From Branchiostoma floridae (lineage: Eukaryota; Chordata; Leptocardii; Amphioxiformes; Branchiostomatidae), in NCBI RefSeq assembly GCF_000003815.2, contig NC_049984.1, positions 27,827,673 to 27,891,672 on the forward strand: a stretch of DNA of 64,000 nucleotides, in the 5' to 3' direction. The stretch's first letter is position 1, and each line of letters begins with the position of its first letter. Of this stretch, positions 33,966 through 45,178 are shown piece by piece. The position numbers and the translations under genes are program-made. Below the pieces are notes generated by a model that did not search any database, was not told where the DNA came from, and saw only the letters and a list, made by a program, of their open reading frames with translations.

Positions 33966-34725
33966 TCTTGTTACAGCTTATAAGTGCGACAGAGAGTCCA
34001 CTCTTTTTCAGCAGCTCGCAGGACCCACAGCTAAATTTGTATGTTCAGCTCAGCTGAAGTCAAACGGTTTATCTTGTTATTGTCATTCACAAACTTCCCA
34101 ACTCTTAAAAAGTATATTGCAAACAGATGAATAAGGTATACCCAAGACTCAATAACAGCATTGAGAACATGTATGTTAAGATGTTAAGACACATTTGCAA
34201 AAGTTAAAGCCGGGACGGGAGAGGGGTCGCTGACCTGGCGGACATGGGTAGGAGCGGTGGAGTGGGGTACTGCGAGTGTGTTTTAGCCAGGTCCTCGAAA
34301 AACTGGAGGGTCATGCTAACGTCGTGCAGGGTTTGGGGCTTGGAACGCTTCACCTTCCATGCCATTGTTTATCTTTAATTTTACCTACAAACTCGCGCAG
34401 TCCTAGTAGGTCCCTTATGTTTTGGTCGGCCTGGGGGTGGACTTGGCGATCTGTCGGATCCGGACCCCTAGTAACTGAGGCGTTTCCCCGGGTTGCGGGA
34501 CAAGATGAAAAGTTCAGACTCAAAATGGGTAGGATCGTTTGGTCGGCAGTACATTTCCCGCAGGAATTCAAGTGCGAGATCGCAGTGTCCTTCTTTGATG
34601 GACGCCGCGGCCGTGTTGTAGCCAGCTCTATGCTTCATATGTGTCAGGATTTGACCTACATGTGCAAAACTTGTATCCACCCTTACCATAGAACCAACCT
34701 CCTGAATAGCATCTAGTGTTTCAGT

Positions 34726-35447
34726 CTAGTGTTTTACCGTCATATCTGCTGTCACATTTCTCACTGACAGGAGAAATATTGCCATTGAGAAGACATATCC
34801 TTCGACTCCTCTGATTCCCAGCATGTCACCGGGGTTTCCTACGGCACCTGTGTCCAGAACGTCACCGGGGTTTACTACAGTGACTATGGCACCCGTGTCC
34901 AGCATGTCACCGAGGCTTCCTACGGCACATATGTCCAGCACATCACCAGGGTTTACTACAGTAACTATGGCACCCGTGTCCAGCATGTCACCGGGGTTTC
35001 CTACGGCACCTGTGTCCAGCACATCACCAGGGTTTACTACAGTAACTATGGCACCCGTGTCCAGCATGTCACCGGGGTTTCCTACGGCACCTGTGTCCAG
35101 CACATCACCAGGGTTTATTACGGTACCCGTGTCCAACACATCACTTAAGTTTCCTACGGCATCCGTGTCCATGACATCACCGGGGTTAACTACAGTACTG
35201 TATCCAGCACATCACCGGGGCTTGCTGTGGCCAGTACATCACCACAGTTTGCTGCGGCACCTGTGGTCACTGCTGCATTATGATCAACTGCTGTAGGAGG
35301 GTCATACAGCAGGAACGGGGAGTTTAGGCAACTTTTTCCAAGTTTCAAATTGTTCAATGCAACATTGTCTATCTCCCTCTGGTGGGGTGACCGCGGATCA
35401 TAGTGACTTGTCCGCATGAACTCAACTTTTTTTTTACCATACCTCAT
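34726..35447 (-). CDS. Exon region joined to the NPGD repeat
   Basis: The minus strand reads RYGKKKVEFMRTSHYDPRSP, HQREIDNVALNNLKLGKSCL, NSPFLLYDPP and then ANCGDVLATASPGDVLDT into the minisatellite, with one frame break near 35190. The repeat frame then stays open to a stop near 34726. The head (F-RTS-YDPR-P-QR..L..L....NSPFLLY-PP) resembles a C-terminal block seen in SWIM/YqaJ-type proteins of lancelets, from memory. The repeat would be an acidic tail. Exon status is uncertain. Confidence 0.4.
34800..35235. repeat. 81-bp higher-order coding-type minisatellite
   Basis: Units of 36 and 45 bp alternate. The minus strand reads NPGDVLDTGAVG / NPGDMLDTGAIVTVV (27 residues, 81 bp) and the plus strand is also open (SPGFPTAPVSS / TSPGFTTVTMAPVSS). 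At least three full higher-order units are present, with diverged edge units on both sides. Confidence 0.85.
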
Positions 35448-35759
35448 TTTGCCTAGTTTGATGTCAGTGATGGATGTACACGTGGGTTCAACCTATTGAT
35501 GGGAATAATATCATAAAAGTGCATTAGCATGTTGATTTAGGGGAATCAACAAAGTAACAAGTAGCTTTAAACCCTGAAGCATCTCAGATTCAGGATCACT
35601 TTGTTATAGATCAAGACTCAAGAACTAATCACAAACACAAGTACACAAGAACAAAGCTGAGTCACAACACATGCAGCCAAAATATGTTATGGTGATAGAA
35701 TATCAATTCAATGAGCTATCATTGTGTGAAGTACATTATGCAAATGCTATCATAGTTTT

Positions 35760-36104
35760 TCAGCCTGTACAGTCTACCGCGAACTGATGTTGACACCTCA
35801 TCGGCACAGGCAAAAACAAATGTTTTCTCGGGGAACAGCGGACAAGACAGGTCCCACTTAGACATTTGGACGGCATTCCCGCTTGAACTTGATTTTCTGT
35901 TGGCTGTTGTTGAATGTCACCTGTGTTGGATAGTCCACGGTTTTCCGTCGAAGGGGCTGCCAAGCTGGATGGATGTGCACCATACTCCCTGTCCTGACTT
36001 TGCCGTTCATTTTGAAATTGGCGGATGCTCCCCCTAGTATCATCAAATGAAATGAAATGTAGTGTGAACTCAGATATTTTGTCCACATACAAAGCTGGAT
36101 TCAT
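35760..36104 (-). CDS. Hypothetical 114-codon ORF
   Basis: Open frame rich in Gln/Ser/Arg (RGSIRQFQNERQSQDREYG, then IQQQPTENQVQAGMPSKC). No domain. A donor-like GTACCTG is absent. Weak. Confidence 0.15.
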   Translation of the reverse strand: MNPALYVDKISEFTLHFISFDDTRGSIRQFQNERQSQDREYGAHPSSLAAPSTENRGLSNTGDIQQQPTENQVQAGMPSKCLSGTCLVRCSPRKHLFLPVPMRCQHQFAVDCTG

Positions 36105-36752
36105 TCAGTTTCTGTAAATTGATCAATGTTTTATCAATATCAAATCATATAACATTACATCTACATTGTATTGTTAAACATGAAAGCTTTTAAGTTCTTG
36201 AATGCCAAGAATATACAACATATAGATCAAATCGGTGTCGTTAAAAAGACACAGAATGTTTCTTTTAATACATGGAAGGAAAACACCGTTTGTTTGATAC
36301 CTCAACGGGTGTGAAAACGTCAGAAAAACGCAAATCCAGTCCATTGCCGTTCCGTCTTATTCATTATGCAGCCACAGAAATCGCTGATTTGTCTGGGATG
36401 GGGAACGACACTACCCACTTCATACAGTGAAAATGTATATATTCTTTCTTGGTGTCTCTGGCAATGGACCGATAAGGTCCATCCCTACAAGGTCTCAAGG
36501 GCCTGTCACCTGTGTAAAAATGAATGCGATGATAGACTTAAGTTACATATCAGAATTGATTTATATCTATTCATAATACTGGAATAGTATTAACAATGCT
36601 ACTCCCCCCTTAACAATGCTACTTGCTGCAGTGCAGCACTGCTCCGGCGCCCTGTTGTTGTCCGATCTGAGAGAGATGCACTAGTTGAACCCTTCCTGTG
36701 TTCCCCAATTTCACCTAAAAACTTAACGAACAAACTTCTCGCCACGCAACAG

Positions 36753-36856
36753 CTAAAACGACTGAAATTGAACCTGGTGAGCTCCCTGGGGTGGAACCTG
36801 TGCGGCCTGAACTGGCTGCTGCGGACCCGCAGCTGCCGCTGCTGCCCCCTGTAACG
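36753..36856 (-). CDS. Terminal exon, Ala/Gln/Pro-rich C-terminus
   Basis: A strong acceptor (TTTACATTTCCAG) leads into LQGAAAAAAGPQQPVQAAQV then PPQGAHQVQFQSF and a TAG. It is G+C-richer than its surroundings, as expected of coding sequence. The low-complexity tail resembles the C-terminus of gag-like or transposon ORF proteins. No upstream partner has been identified; the minus-strand exon at 37350 is the nearest. Confidence 0.4.
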
Positions 36857-37349
36857 CTGGAAATGTAAAGAAGTAAAATCTTTCCCAGGACTTAGCTGTA
36901 AACTTGAAGATTTGCATAATTACAATCCAGCCGTCATGTCTTTACAGTGTAAACTGAAATCATAAAATGATCGCTCTTGCCTTTTCGCGTTCTGTAGCCA
37001 GTTTCCGCTTCTCCTCTTTTGTCGGTACTTTCTTCATTGTTGGCTCCATAGTCTTCTTTCGTGAAATTGGTACCTGCTCTGTCTTTGGTGAAACTTACTG
37101 TGTTTGAAGATGAGTAGGTCATCGGCCATGTCTTGCAGGACACTTGGAGGCTTGACCATGTTCATTTTTCAGTTCTGGTTTCGAATTGACTTTTTGCTGG
37201 AAAAGATGGTTAAATGTTTATATGCTGTGCAAAGGACCCCATATTTCCCACACTTGAAGGTTAGGGTTGAAAATGACATTTATACGTCTTAGATGTACAT
37301 AAAAGTATGAGATACATGTAGGATTTTACGAACTTCTTAATTAAGTTAC

Positions 37350-37482
37350 CTGCAATCTGGAATCAACATGTACTGAAGTCCCTCCATTGTGTGACCCCGT
37401 GATGCATAGCGTCCACGCTTCAGCTCTTGGATGAAAGTAGGCTCTATAAAATCTTTATGTTGTTCTGTCCTCTCTCGTTGTT
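37350..37482 (-). CDS. Unknown exon with donor
   Basis: Reads SEQRERTEQHKDFIEPTFIQ, ELKRGRYASRGHTMEGLQYM and LIPDC before a good donor (TTGCAG|GTAACT). The acceptor GATGTCAG lacks a long pyrimidine tract. An ATG overlaps the acceptor, so this could also be a first coding exon. No family recognised. Confidence 0.35.
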
Positions 37483-37540
37483 CTGACATCCCATATGAAA
37501 GTTGCCTGTTATGAAGATTCCAAATTGTATATGATGTATA

Positions 37541-37602
37541 AATGTGGGGGAGGGCAACTTGCAAAGGTGCTTTTGCACCCGTTTTGCCCTCCCCTCCACA
37601 TT
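37541..37602. repeat. 62-nt strong hairpin
   Basis: AATGTGGGGGAGGGCAA (37541-37557) pairs with TTGCCCTCCCCTCCACATT (37584-37602), a 17-bp stem with one 2-nt bulge. The loop itself contains GGTGC-TTTT-GCACC. It is isolated, not part of any repeat I can see here. Confidence 0.8.
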
Positions 37603-39030
37603 CGATAAACTCAAATAAAGGAATAAATGATCCAGTTTATTTACACTTGTAGTGATACCATGACTGACACGTGACATGACATACACTGGATCATGTCCAG
37701 GGCCCGGGAGAGTGGCTGCACACTTGTCAATGTAATTAATACATGAGGAGAAAACGCTAGTAAGGAAACAAACCCAATGTTATTGATTTGAAACATGTTC
37801 CTGTTCAATAACCAGGTCCTTATTTCAAAGCATATTCTATTTGCTTAACATCCTTATATGCTGATCCCTAATGCAATGGCTTTGCGGGTTTAACTTGTTA
37901 TAAATGGTTGAGGATCGAGAAATAGTTTGCGCCCGACAAGCAATCCAGAGACTCTAGATGCGCGGAAGGGGAAAGGACTCGCGATGTGTTCTAGCCAGGC
38001 TTTTAGTTAGGAATTTTTTAAGGAGGCCAACGTTGTAATGACCCATGCGACGAGCGCCGCAGGCACTAGCATTGTAGGGGACCTCCGGAAAATGTTGATA
38101 TCATAACTGAAATGCTATTTACTGCATTTTGAGCTGCAAATAATTTTGTAGAGTTCATCCAATGTATTTTTTGTCTGTTACAATATGTCTGTCCTGACTG
38201 AGGCTGAGAGGAGGTACATGTATGTGAATATGACTGAAAACAAATGGTACAACTTAATTGTCACATATGGTGTACACCGAAATGGGGACATTCAAGTCAA
38301 GACTGCCAGGTATATCTTGTGTGTGTACATATGTATGTCATATAATGATGAAGTAGATTGTTACATCTTGATTGACTCTGCAGGAACAATAGTAGACATT
38401 GGTCAGTGAACTTAAGGTGGCATAAGACTTCTGTATTAAGTAATACTGCACAAGTCAAGTTGGACAAGTTCACCTAATTATGTAAGGACTCCCTTCTGTA
38501 ACAAATGCAACTTTCTTTTGTAACAAGTTTAGCTCAGGTATAACAACTTTCTTCTGTTAAAGTGTAACTGAAATGAAATCGTCTGTAGCATTTTCTACCA
38601 ATAATGTAAAAATTTGATCTTTTCTGAAAAAGTCAATGCAAGTTTCAAATCAATTGTCCGTCCGGAAGTCCCTCAAACAGCGACATAAAAATGTGTACTT
38701 TGAGCTCTTTGCTGGAACTAATTAGGAACATGCCGTGACGTCATTTTAGTTAGTCCCTACTAGCTGGTATGGTTGACTAGGGGAATAATATACATTTGAT
38801 AGACCCGTATCTTATAAAGGAAACATAATTCATTGACGAAACTCGGCACGACTAAAGAACACATACTTCACTTCACTTGAAGAGAATTTCGTTCGTATTC
38901 ACGCCACTGAAATATATCTTAGAGGCACTTGAAGTTGATGCACGTACCAAGCGTGCGTAACGCAAGCGGGGAGAAAGTTCATTATTGTAGCGTGTGGAAT
39001 AAGCGGGGACAAACAGTCATCGCTTCTTCT
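37603..39030. other. Non-coding stretch
   Basis: No supported gene. A 74-codon plus-strand frame at 38185-38409 (MSVLTEAERRYMYVNM...) has no domain. TGACGTCA occurs at about 38737. Confidence 0.35.
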
Positions 39031-39478
39031 ATACACAAATGATAGCATTAGCTTACATTATCTTCAGTAAGGAGGCCATGCTGTACATTAATTTGATGAT
39101 GTTTTCTAGCGGAAGCGCAGAAATTTGTGCCTCTTTGCGGTCTCAGCTTGTGTCTGCTAGCGAAACCGGGACTAAAGCTTCGGTCGCGTACAAATATACA
39201 ACAGCTGAGCAACGAACTACGTACAGTTCGCCAGGATTTAAAATGAGAAGCAACCTCATTGCCACAAGAAATGCGATTCAAAATACATTCCCACTCAAAG
39301 TATGTGTTTGTTTACAAACCTGTAAGCTTTTATCGGATAGATAGTACGTCGTAGACTGACTATTTCTAGTCGTGAGCACGGCCGATAGCTAGCTAAACGC
39401 CTCCAGATTGTGACGAGTCCGTGAAACATTTTGAGAGTGACTGTTCTTTCTGTCTCATATTTGTCTGCACATTACAGA

Positions 39479-40121
39479 CAGATTTTGTAAGCTCCTATTG
39501 ATTCGAGGAAAACACACAGACTGGTGTTTCCGTGATAGAAAATTCGAAAAGTGTGGTTAAATAAATTATAGCGCATGGCACGGGGCCGCCATTTTTTTGT
39601 GAGGAATTTTTCTTTGTTGTTGACGACGAAAAATCCAAGATTCACTCGTATAACTAGGTTTTACGGAGACCATATCGGTACTACATATAAATGCTACAAT
39701 ATTCATGGCAAAATCTAGCGACAAAAGTGCCAAGTTTGTAGCTACACGAGCAAAAAAAAACGAGTTATCGATGACATAGTAACGAGTACGTACATGCTTG
39801 TGGTCCCGCAACCTCGATATATTTTCCTTTGTTTACATGCTCAGGTTACGCTGGAAGTTTTTATACAAAACCAAACTATTTTAACTCATCTATCAACAAC
39901 ATGTCCACCGCTAAGACACTAAACAACACACAGATTTCGTAAGCTCCTAGTGATTCGAGGAAAAACATACAGACTGGTGTTTCCGTGAAAGAAAATTCGA
40001 AAAGTCTCTGAGGTTTTTAGCGCACGGCCGCCATCTTTTTTGGGGCCATTTTTCTTAGAGTTGTTGTTGTCGACGACGAAAAATCCCAGATTCGCTCGTA
40101 ACTTGGTTTTACGGAGACCAA
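39479..40121. repeat. Dispersed duplication, two about 190-bp copies
   Basis: 39479-39673 and 39930-40121 share GATTCGAGGAAAA, CAGACTGGTGTTTCCGTGA, GAAAATTCGAAAAGT, GCCGCCAT and GACGACGAAAAATCC in the same order and orientation, 451 bp apart, at roughly 80 percent identity by eye. It is non-coding and lies in a C+G/ATG-rich upstream-like region. Confidence 0.7.
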
Positions 40122-40499
40122 AAACTACAATACTCATGACAAAATCTAGTGACTATTTTTCCAACGTATTTTGAATACGGTCAGCAAATTTTCGTGCTTG
40201 AAAATCTTGGGACAGCGTCGGCATCATTGTTGTTACGGGTTCGGTATAAGCGGTTCACTTTGTTATGAAATCTATCCGGACGCCGACAAAGATGTAAAAT
40301 CCAAGAATCATTTGTGCTGTTTTGTGTCGGAGTCAAAGCGTACAAGTACTTCACAATAATGGCAACACAGTTATGACCAGAACAAGCGAAATACAAGGTA
40401 AATTTACAGGGTGAATTACTACTAGTATGTGACAGATAAACGTCCTGCAGCTGTGATAAACAGTGGCGAATTCACCCTTCTCCGCGCGCGTTCCGTGAC

Positions 40500-40894
40500 T
40501 GGGAGTCGGCAGACCAGCGGTGTCAATAGTTGGAACTTTTCCTGCGATAATCCTTCTGGTCCTCCCACAGCTCTCCCCAATATAATCTCAAGGTTCATGT
40601 TGAAGTACGAGGGCTCGAAGTGTGCGGAGCTCGAAGTGTGCGGAGCCGTAGATGTCGCGGAAGGAACCATGCCTCTGAACAAACTTGATACATAATTTTG
40701 TACACTGTTTTCTAGCTCGCTGAGACTCTCAATTTGTCAGCCGCAGTTCTGTCATTTTTAACTTTGGGGAATCTGTGCATAGATATCCCCTCGGTAGACT
40801 GACTATTCTTACAGCTAACGCCATGTGGGCCTCCTGCGACACAATAACGTCCACTGGACTTTGTACTAACACGACCGGTAGTACAAGACGCCAT
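40500..40894 (-). pseudogene. THAP-domain protein broken by a 16-bp duplication
   Basis: From ATG at 40894 the frame reads MASCTTGRVSTKSSGRYCVA then GISMHRFPKVKNDR, the C2CH start of a THAP zinc finger, which binds DNA in a zinc-dependent way. The frame is lost near 40750. The second half, KFVQRHGSFRDIYGSAHFE (with the conserved HFE--F), is disrupted by a tandem duplication of CTCGAAGTGTGCGGAG (40614-40629 and 40630-40645) that repeats SAHFE and shifts the frame. The expected Trp is not seen. After HFEPSYF the frame stays open for about 60 codons. Confidence 0.65.
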
Positions 40895-40941
40895 TACAGC
40901 GGACAGGGGTAGAGCTACTACAAGAACGCGACTCTCTAAAA

Positions 40942-40949
40942 TGACGTCA
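40942..40949. promoter_or_regulatory. CRE-type TGACGTCA upstream of the THAP start
   Basis: A perfect palindromic CREB/ATF site 48 bp upstream of the THAP ATG, followed by ATGCAT. It is a plausible core-promoter element of the original gene, but binding is only inferred. Confidence 0.4.
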
Positions 40950-41175
40950 TGCATATCATTTGAATTCGCCCTCGGATGCCCCAAATCGCACTTTTTAAAG
41001 ACGTTTTAACATAACTTTCCGACCAAATTATCACATGAAAAATATCTCAATCTAATAGCGAGGAAATGATCCTCTAGATCGTTAAAAAAGTTTGCAAAAA
41101 TTAAAAAATCGATCCTATTTCTCCTAGTCTTTAAGTAGTTCAACTAAGGTAATGCAACTTTCTTGTACTCTAACT

Positions 41176-41620
41176 TATGAAGATATCACGGTAGGCCTCG
41201 ATTGTCCTCTCCGTCATGAGCTCCATGACAAACGGAATTACTCTGCCATGATTCAGTCCATGTATCGTCAGGAAGCTGTGGGTCGGGGGCAGCTCTTGTA
41301 CAAGACGGTGCACTCCCGCAGCTTCTTCAAGTTACGCTCCGTGGCAAAGACGAGAGCTCCCCAGTCATTGTCCTGATGACTGAGGTACCGACGTCCACTC
41401 CAGGTCTATGCCCACTCGTCTGGTATCACGACATCCTCCACATCGTACGGAATGGGAGGGACAAGGGCAGCCCGGCAGCGTTCCAGCTGCGCGCGGACAG
41501 AGTTGAAGTTCGGCACATGATCGACGTTCTCTTCCTGTACCGCTACCGCGTCGTACACCATCCTGGCGGGCTGGGATGGGTCAGCTGCCACAGTTGGCAG
41601 CATCGGACAAGTGACCTCTC
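41176..41620 (-). pseudogene. MULE transposase fragment
   Basis: The minus strand has NFNSVRAQLERCRAALVPPI then DVEDVVIPDEWA (the linker after FLYWCH fingers in Mutator-like proteins), next VFATERNLKKLRECTVLY, and in another frame FLTIHGLNHGRVIPFVMELM then TERTIEAYRDIFI, which is the MULE core strand Y-IHG----G---P----LM--K----Y---F. The DGTFKT catalytic Asp segment is deleted at about 41310. Two frameshifts. Dead. Confidence 0.65.
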
Positions 41621-43393
41621 TTTGCTAGACATAATGTTCCTTCTACCATCTCAGAACTTAGTGAGAGTGACTTACTGTACTAGTCTGGTATCCTAGACAT
41701 TTTTAGTGTGCAAGACATAGCCATTAGTGTATAAGGCCATACTACAGTATTACACAAATGCTCAAATGCACATTTTTGCAATAGTGGCATCTTCCAACAA
41801 TGTTGAAACCTCTGTCAGACCGGCTCTGTTTTCCATGTCATCACTAGAGGTAAAAGTGATCACTTTAACATTCAAATAGTAAGCTATTCTAAAAAGTCAT
41901 AAAAGTAACATTTTGTTAAAAACAGTGCCAGACTTTGGCCTATATAAAATGCTACCTGTTACAGCTTGGTGGGTCCGTGTCTGCTGTCACCAAATCAGCA
42001 GCACTGTCCATGTCTACCTTCTCCACCTGGTGTGAAGAATACTTTACAGTTTGTCCTGCCATCCATTTTGACTTCGTTGGATCGCGCTTTCGATCTCATC
42101 CTGATCTCCTAGATCCTGTGTGTGGAAGGAATAGTCCTTCCCCAGCCGATGGATACCACGTGTTGGATATCTCGTTCATGTTGCCTGATATGGGCGATAA
42201 AGTACGAAGGCAGGGTATCACCAAAATAACTTCCAAGTAAGCACAGTCGTCCTATTTTTTGAAAGCCGTAACGAATTTCTTAGATTGTTTCAACCACGTC
42301 CTGAAATGCATAACGCTAATGATGGTACATTTGACCATTACAAATTGTCAGTCGTTTACACTGACAGCCGTCACATCAGACCTCACCTCAACTGCAGATC
42401 TAGTCTCCTGGTGCAAAGCAGTAGGCTGTTCATCACCAGCCACTGTACAATCCTGTACAGCTACCTCTTCTCTCACCTCTTGTCTAACAGTTGTTGCCTG
42501 TACTACTCATTGTCCTTAGAGGTAAAACACATACACTACAGTGTGTCTTTTGTGAGTATAGTGTCTGGATAATTGTACTGGTACATGCATGTAGCACACA
42601 AAAAAATATAACCGTTTAGAATGTATCTGCCTCATCTTAGTTCGTGATTGGGTCCTTTCCAGAGAAAATAATATTTAAGTTACAATGAAGCAGAGAAGGA
42701 CAAGTTGTTGACTAAAATAGTGACTGATTGCTAATCTGTACCAAAATATTAGAAAATACATTGCATGTGTGTTAAAGAAATAATTATGGCATCATCAAAG
42801 GAGAAAATATTAGAAAATTAGTCAGTTAGACACTCAGTTTTAAAAACTCAAACTCCACGCTTCCGGACTGCCTGGTCCCTTTCCTCATTTCGATTCCATG
42901 TTTTACGTTTACCTGCTTAAGATAACGGAAGATTTGCAGTGACACATATAAACAAAATGATACAAAAATATATACAACCACAAACAAAACGATACAATAA
43001 TAGAAAAACGATACAACAATATAGGAACTTACAGTGTATCTTCAATAAAAAAACTGAGTCTCTGGTATTACAGTTCTTAGGTCCAAAACGGAGACGTCCA
43101 AATATTTATGCTCCGTTTGTCTCGCTGTTGGGTTCAGTGGTGGCTGTTGGATCTGAGAGACTGGAACTTGCTGTGACTATGTGAGGTTCAGCGTCTCCGG
43201 AATTAGGTTGATGATGACGCGAACATATCAGCACTACTGTCCCATTCCGGGTACTCCGGGCTCTTGTCACCAGTCGGACTGGATCTAGATAGGTGCGAAC
43301 GCGCTGTTCCATTCCATGTTGTCCGTCGGACTGGAGGTGTGCGCTGGAGTAGAGGATCGGAGTGGTTGTCCAATCTCTAAAGCTTCCCCCCAC

Positions 43394-43660
43394 TCAACCT
43401 CGGAACAGAACGTAGAACGTAGCGTCACTGTCAAATTCATACTCCACGACTGTGTCGACGCCTGTGCTTCTGTCGATCCCCATGCTGTCAGAATCGTCTG
43501 GGGAGTAGACGGTACTCCGTGTCGCCAGGCGGTGGAAGATTTGCAGCCATGCCTCACCTCTATGAGAACGTATGTGTCTCGTCAAACTACTATCATGAAC
43601 GAACTTCTCTCTGCACTCCTCACACTCGTAGTTATGTGTACTGCTATTACATGAAAAAAA
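43394..43660 (-). CDS. Single C2H2 zinc-finger exon
   Basis: Acceptor TTTCATGTAATAG, then YECEECREKFVHDSSLTRHIRSH, a complete C-x2-C-x12-H-x3-H finger. The rest is acidic (SPDDSDSMGIDRSTGVDTVV, EYEFDSDATFYVLFRG) to a stop. The reading frame is intact over the exon. One finger at the start of an acidic domain could be a transcription factor or a transposon-associated protein; I cannot say which. Confidence 0.45.
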   Translation of the reverse strand, partial: FFSCNSSTHNYECEECREKFVHDSSLTRHIRSHRGEAWLQIFHRLATRSTVYSPDDSDSMGIDRSTGVDTVVEYEFDSDATFYVLFRG

Positions 43661-43869
43661 GATGATCATGTAGAGTGTTGTTTGTTTCTCCAGTAGCCCA
43701 GTGCAAACGTATGGACTAAAAACGTTGGGAAATTTTACCCACCTTGACGTCGTGTAGGATTTTCCTGCAGTGTAGGTAGCCCATCCCCTTGATACTTTTT
43801 AAGAACTTGCATTCAATTGGGTGTACATTAAAAGAAATAATTTTGCTCAAACCACATTAACTTTTAAGT

Positions 43870-44145
43870 AGCTCACCATGTAAGTGGACCGGTGTAGGAC
43901 GCTGTAGTTGAGCAGCGTGTCCTTCAGAACATTTGGCATCTCCCTACCCCACTCATCGGCCTGTTGCTGTGCTTATCTCCACCCCTTGTCCCTGAACCTG
44001 AGCCCAATCATGACAAGGGTCCGCACACAAGATGACAAGGGTTCTTTATCCCTCATCACCTTCAGGTCCACCCTAGCCTCCGCCCCGCCTGTGTCACCGA
44101 TTTTGGGCCCGCTGAATGGGATGTAGATCAGCCTACTCATGTCCC
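43870..44145 (-). pseudogene. Unknown exon-like frame with one stop
   Basis: Minus frame DMSRLIYIPFSGPKIGDTGG, AEARVDLKVMRDKEPLSSCV, RTLVMIGLRFRDKGWR, stop, AQQQADEWGREMPNVLKDTL then LNYSVLHRSTYM. G+C-rich relative to its surroundings and coherent apart from one stop. No family recognised. Confidence 0.3.
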
Positions 44146-44632
44146 TTAGATTACAAAAATGTATGCCTTTGTTAGTGCCTTCTACTTTTCAAGTTTCAAT
44201 TTTGCCATACATGTAATACAACAGTTAATACCTTAAATTACAAGGAGAACATTATGTGGCTAAGTACACAAATTTAAAATGTATGACATAAAAATGATGA
44301 TGAAGGCCTTTTCCTTTTTCCCCACTAATGGTTACACTGTACATACAATCTAAACAATGATCCACTTTTTTTCAAATTTAATCATATTTCTTAACAAGAC
44401 TTAATAAAGTGATGAATACTTAATATGATCATCACATTAAATAACTTCATCAGACCATAACCTCAACCGACTGAAAGTAGCTGTCCCTGTGGCCCATCGC
44501 TTGGTGGACTTGTCACCCGGTCTAGTGAAGGGACTGGTTGTGGTGTTATCATATGTTGCAAAAAAAGTATTTTTAAAAATTCAAGGTGGTGGATATAATT
44601 TGGCGTAGTCCAACCGGTATCCTAGATGTGTA

Positions 44633-44653
44633 TGACGTCATTTTATGACGTCA
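44633..44653. promoter_or_regulatory. Paired TGACGTCA sites
   Basis: Two perfect CRE palindromes at 44633-44640 and 44646-44653, 13 bp apart centre to centre. No gene start is identified downstream on either strand. Confidence 0.3.
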
Positions 44654-44887
44654 TTTCGTCGTCATTGATGTTGCTGTTGGCAACACAAGTCTTCTATCAT
44701 CTGCACTTCCTGTTACATTTTTGGACCAAAACTTGAAGTTTTCTGAGAATACCCGTTTTTAATAGGTTTGGCCAATACAATTAAATTGATTACGTCAAAT
44801 TACGTCTTCGTAACGTCAAACGTCTGATAATTGTCAGATATTATGTCTATATCGTTTCCTGAAAATTTGGTGTTAACTGCGGGCCTA

Positions 44888-45178
44888 CTACTGCGGGCCC
44901 CCAATTGCACTCACTATAGTGGTAGTCCTGCTACCTAAGTGTCCTTCCATGACTCCGTTTCTGCAGCAGCTCTTCCACATAGGGTACCTCTTTTTCCCTT
45001 GCTTTCCGCTTGCCAGCGGTGCCCCTGCCACGAGCTGGTGCAGTTTTGGAATTCCCATTGAAGAGAATCCTCTGAGGTCTTCATCCTCAGGTAGACCATC
45101 CAAAGTGATTTTGTCACTTGCATATACATGTACATATAGCACTGTTGGATTTGGCAGGACACAATACCTTAAGTACAT
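44888..45178 (-). CDS. Hypothetical 96-codon ORF
   Basis: Open minus frame with SDKITLDGLPEDEDLRGFSS then MGIPKLHQLVAGAPLASGKQ and a basic patch. LPED-DLRGF is reminiscent of a motif in other repetitive lancelet proteins, but I cannot name it. TTTTCAGG-type sites are not clear. Confidence 0.25.
   Translation of the reverse strand: MYLRYCVLPNPTVLYVHVYASDKITLDGLPEDEDLRGFSSMGIPKLHQLVAGAPLASGKQGKKRYPMWKSCCRNGVMEGHLGSRTTTIVSAIGGPQ

Noticed and set aside
34823..35296. 157-codon plus-strand ORF of SPGF(P/T)T repeats
   Set aside because: Shadow of the 81-bp minisatellite. The minus strand has the non-repetitive exon head in continuity; the plus strand does not.
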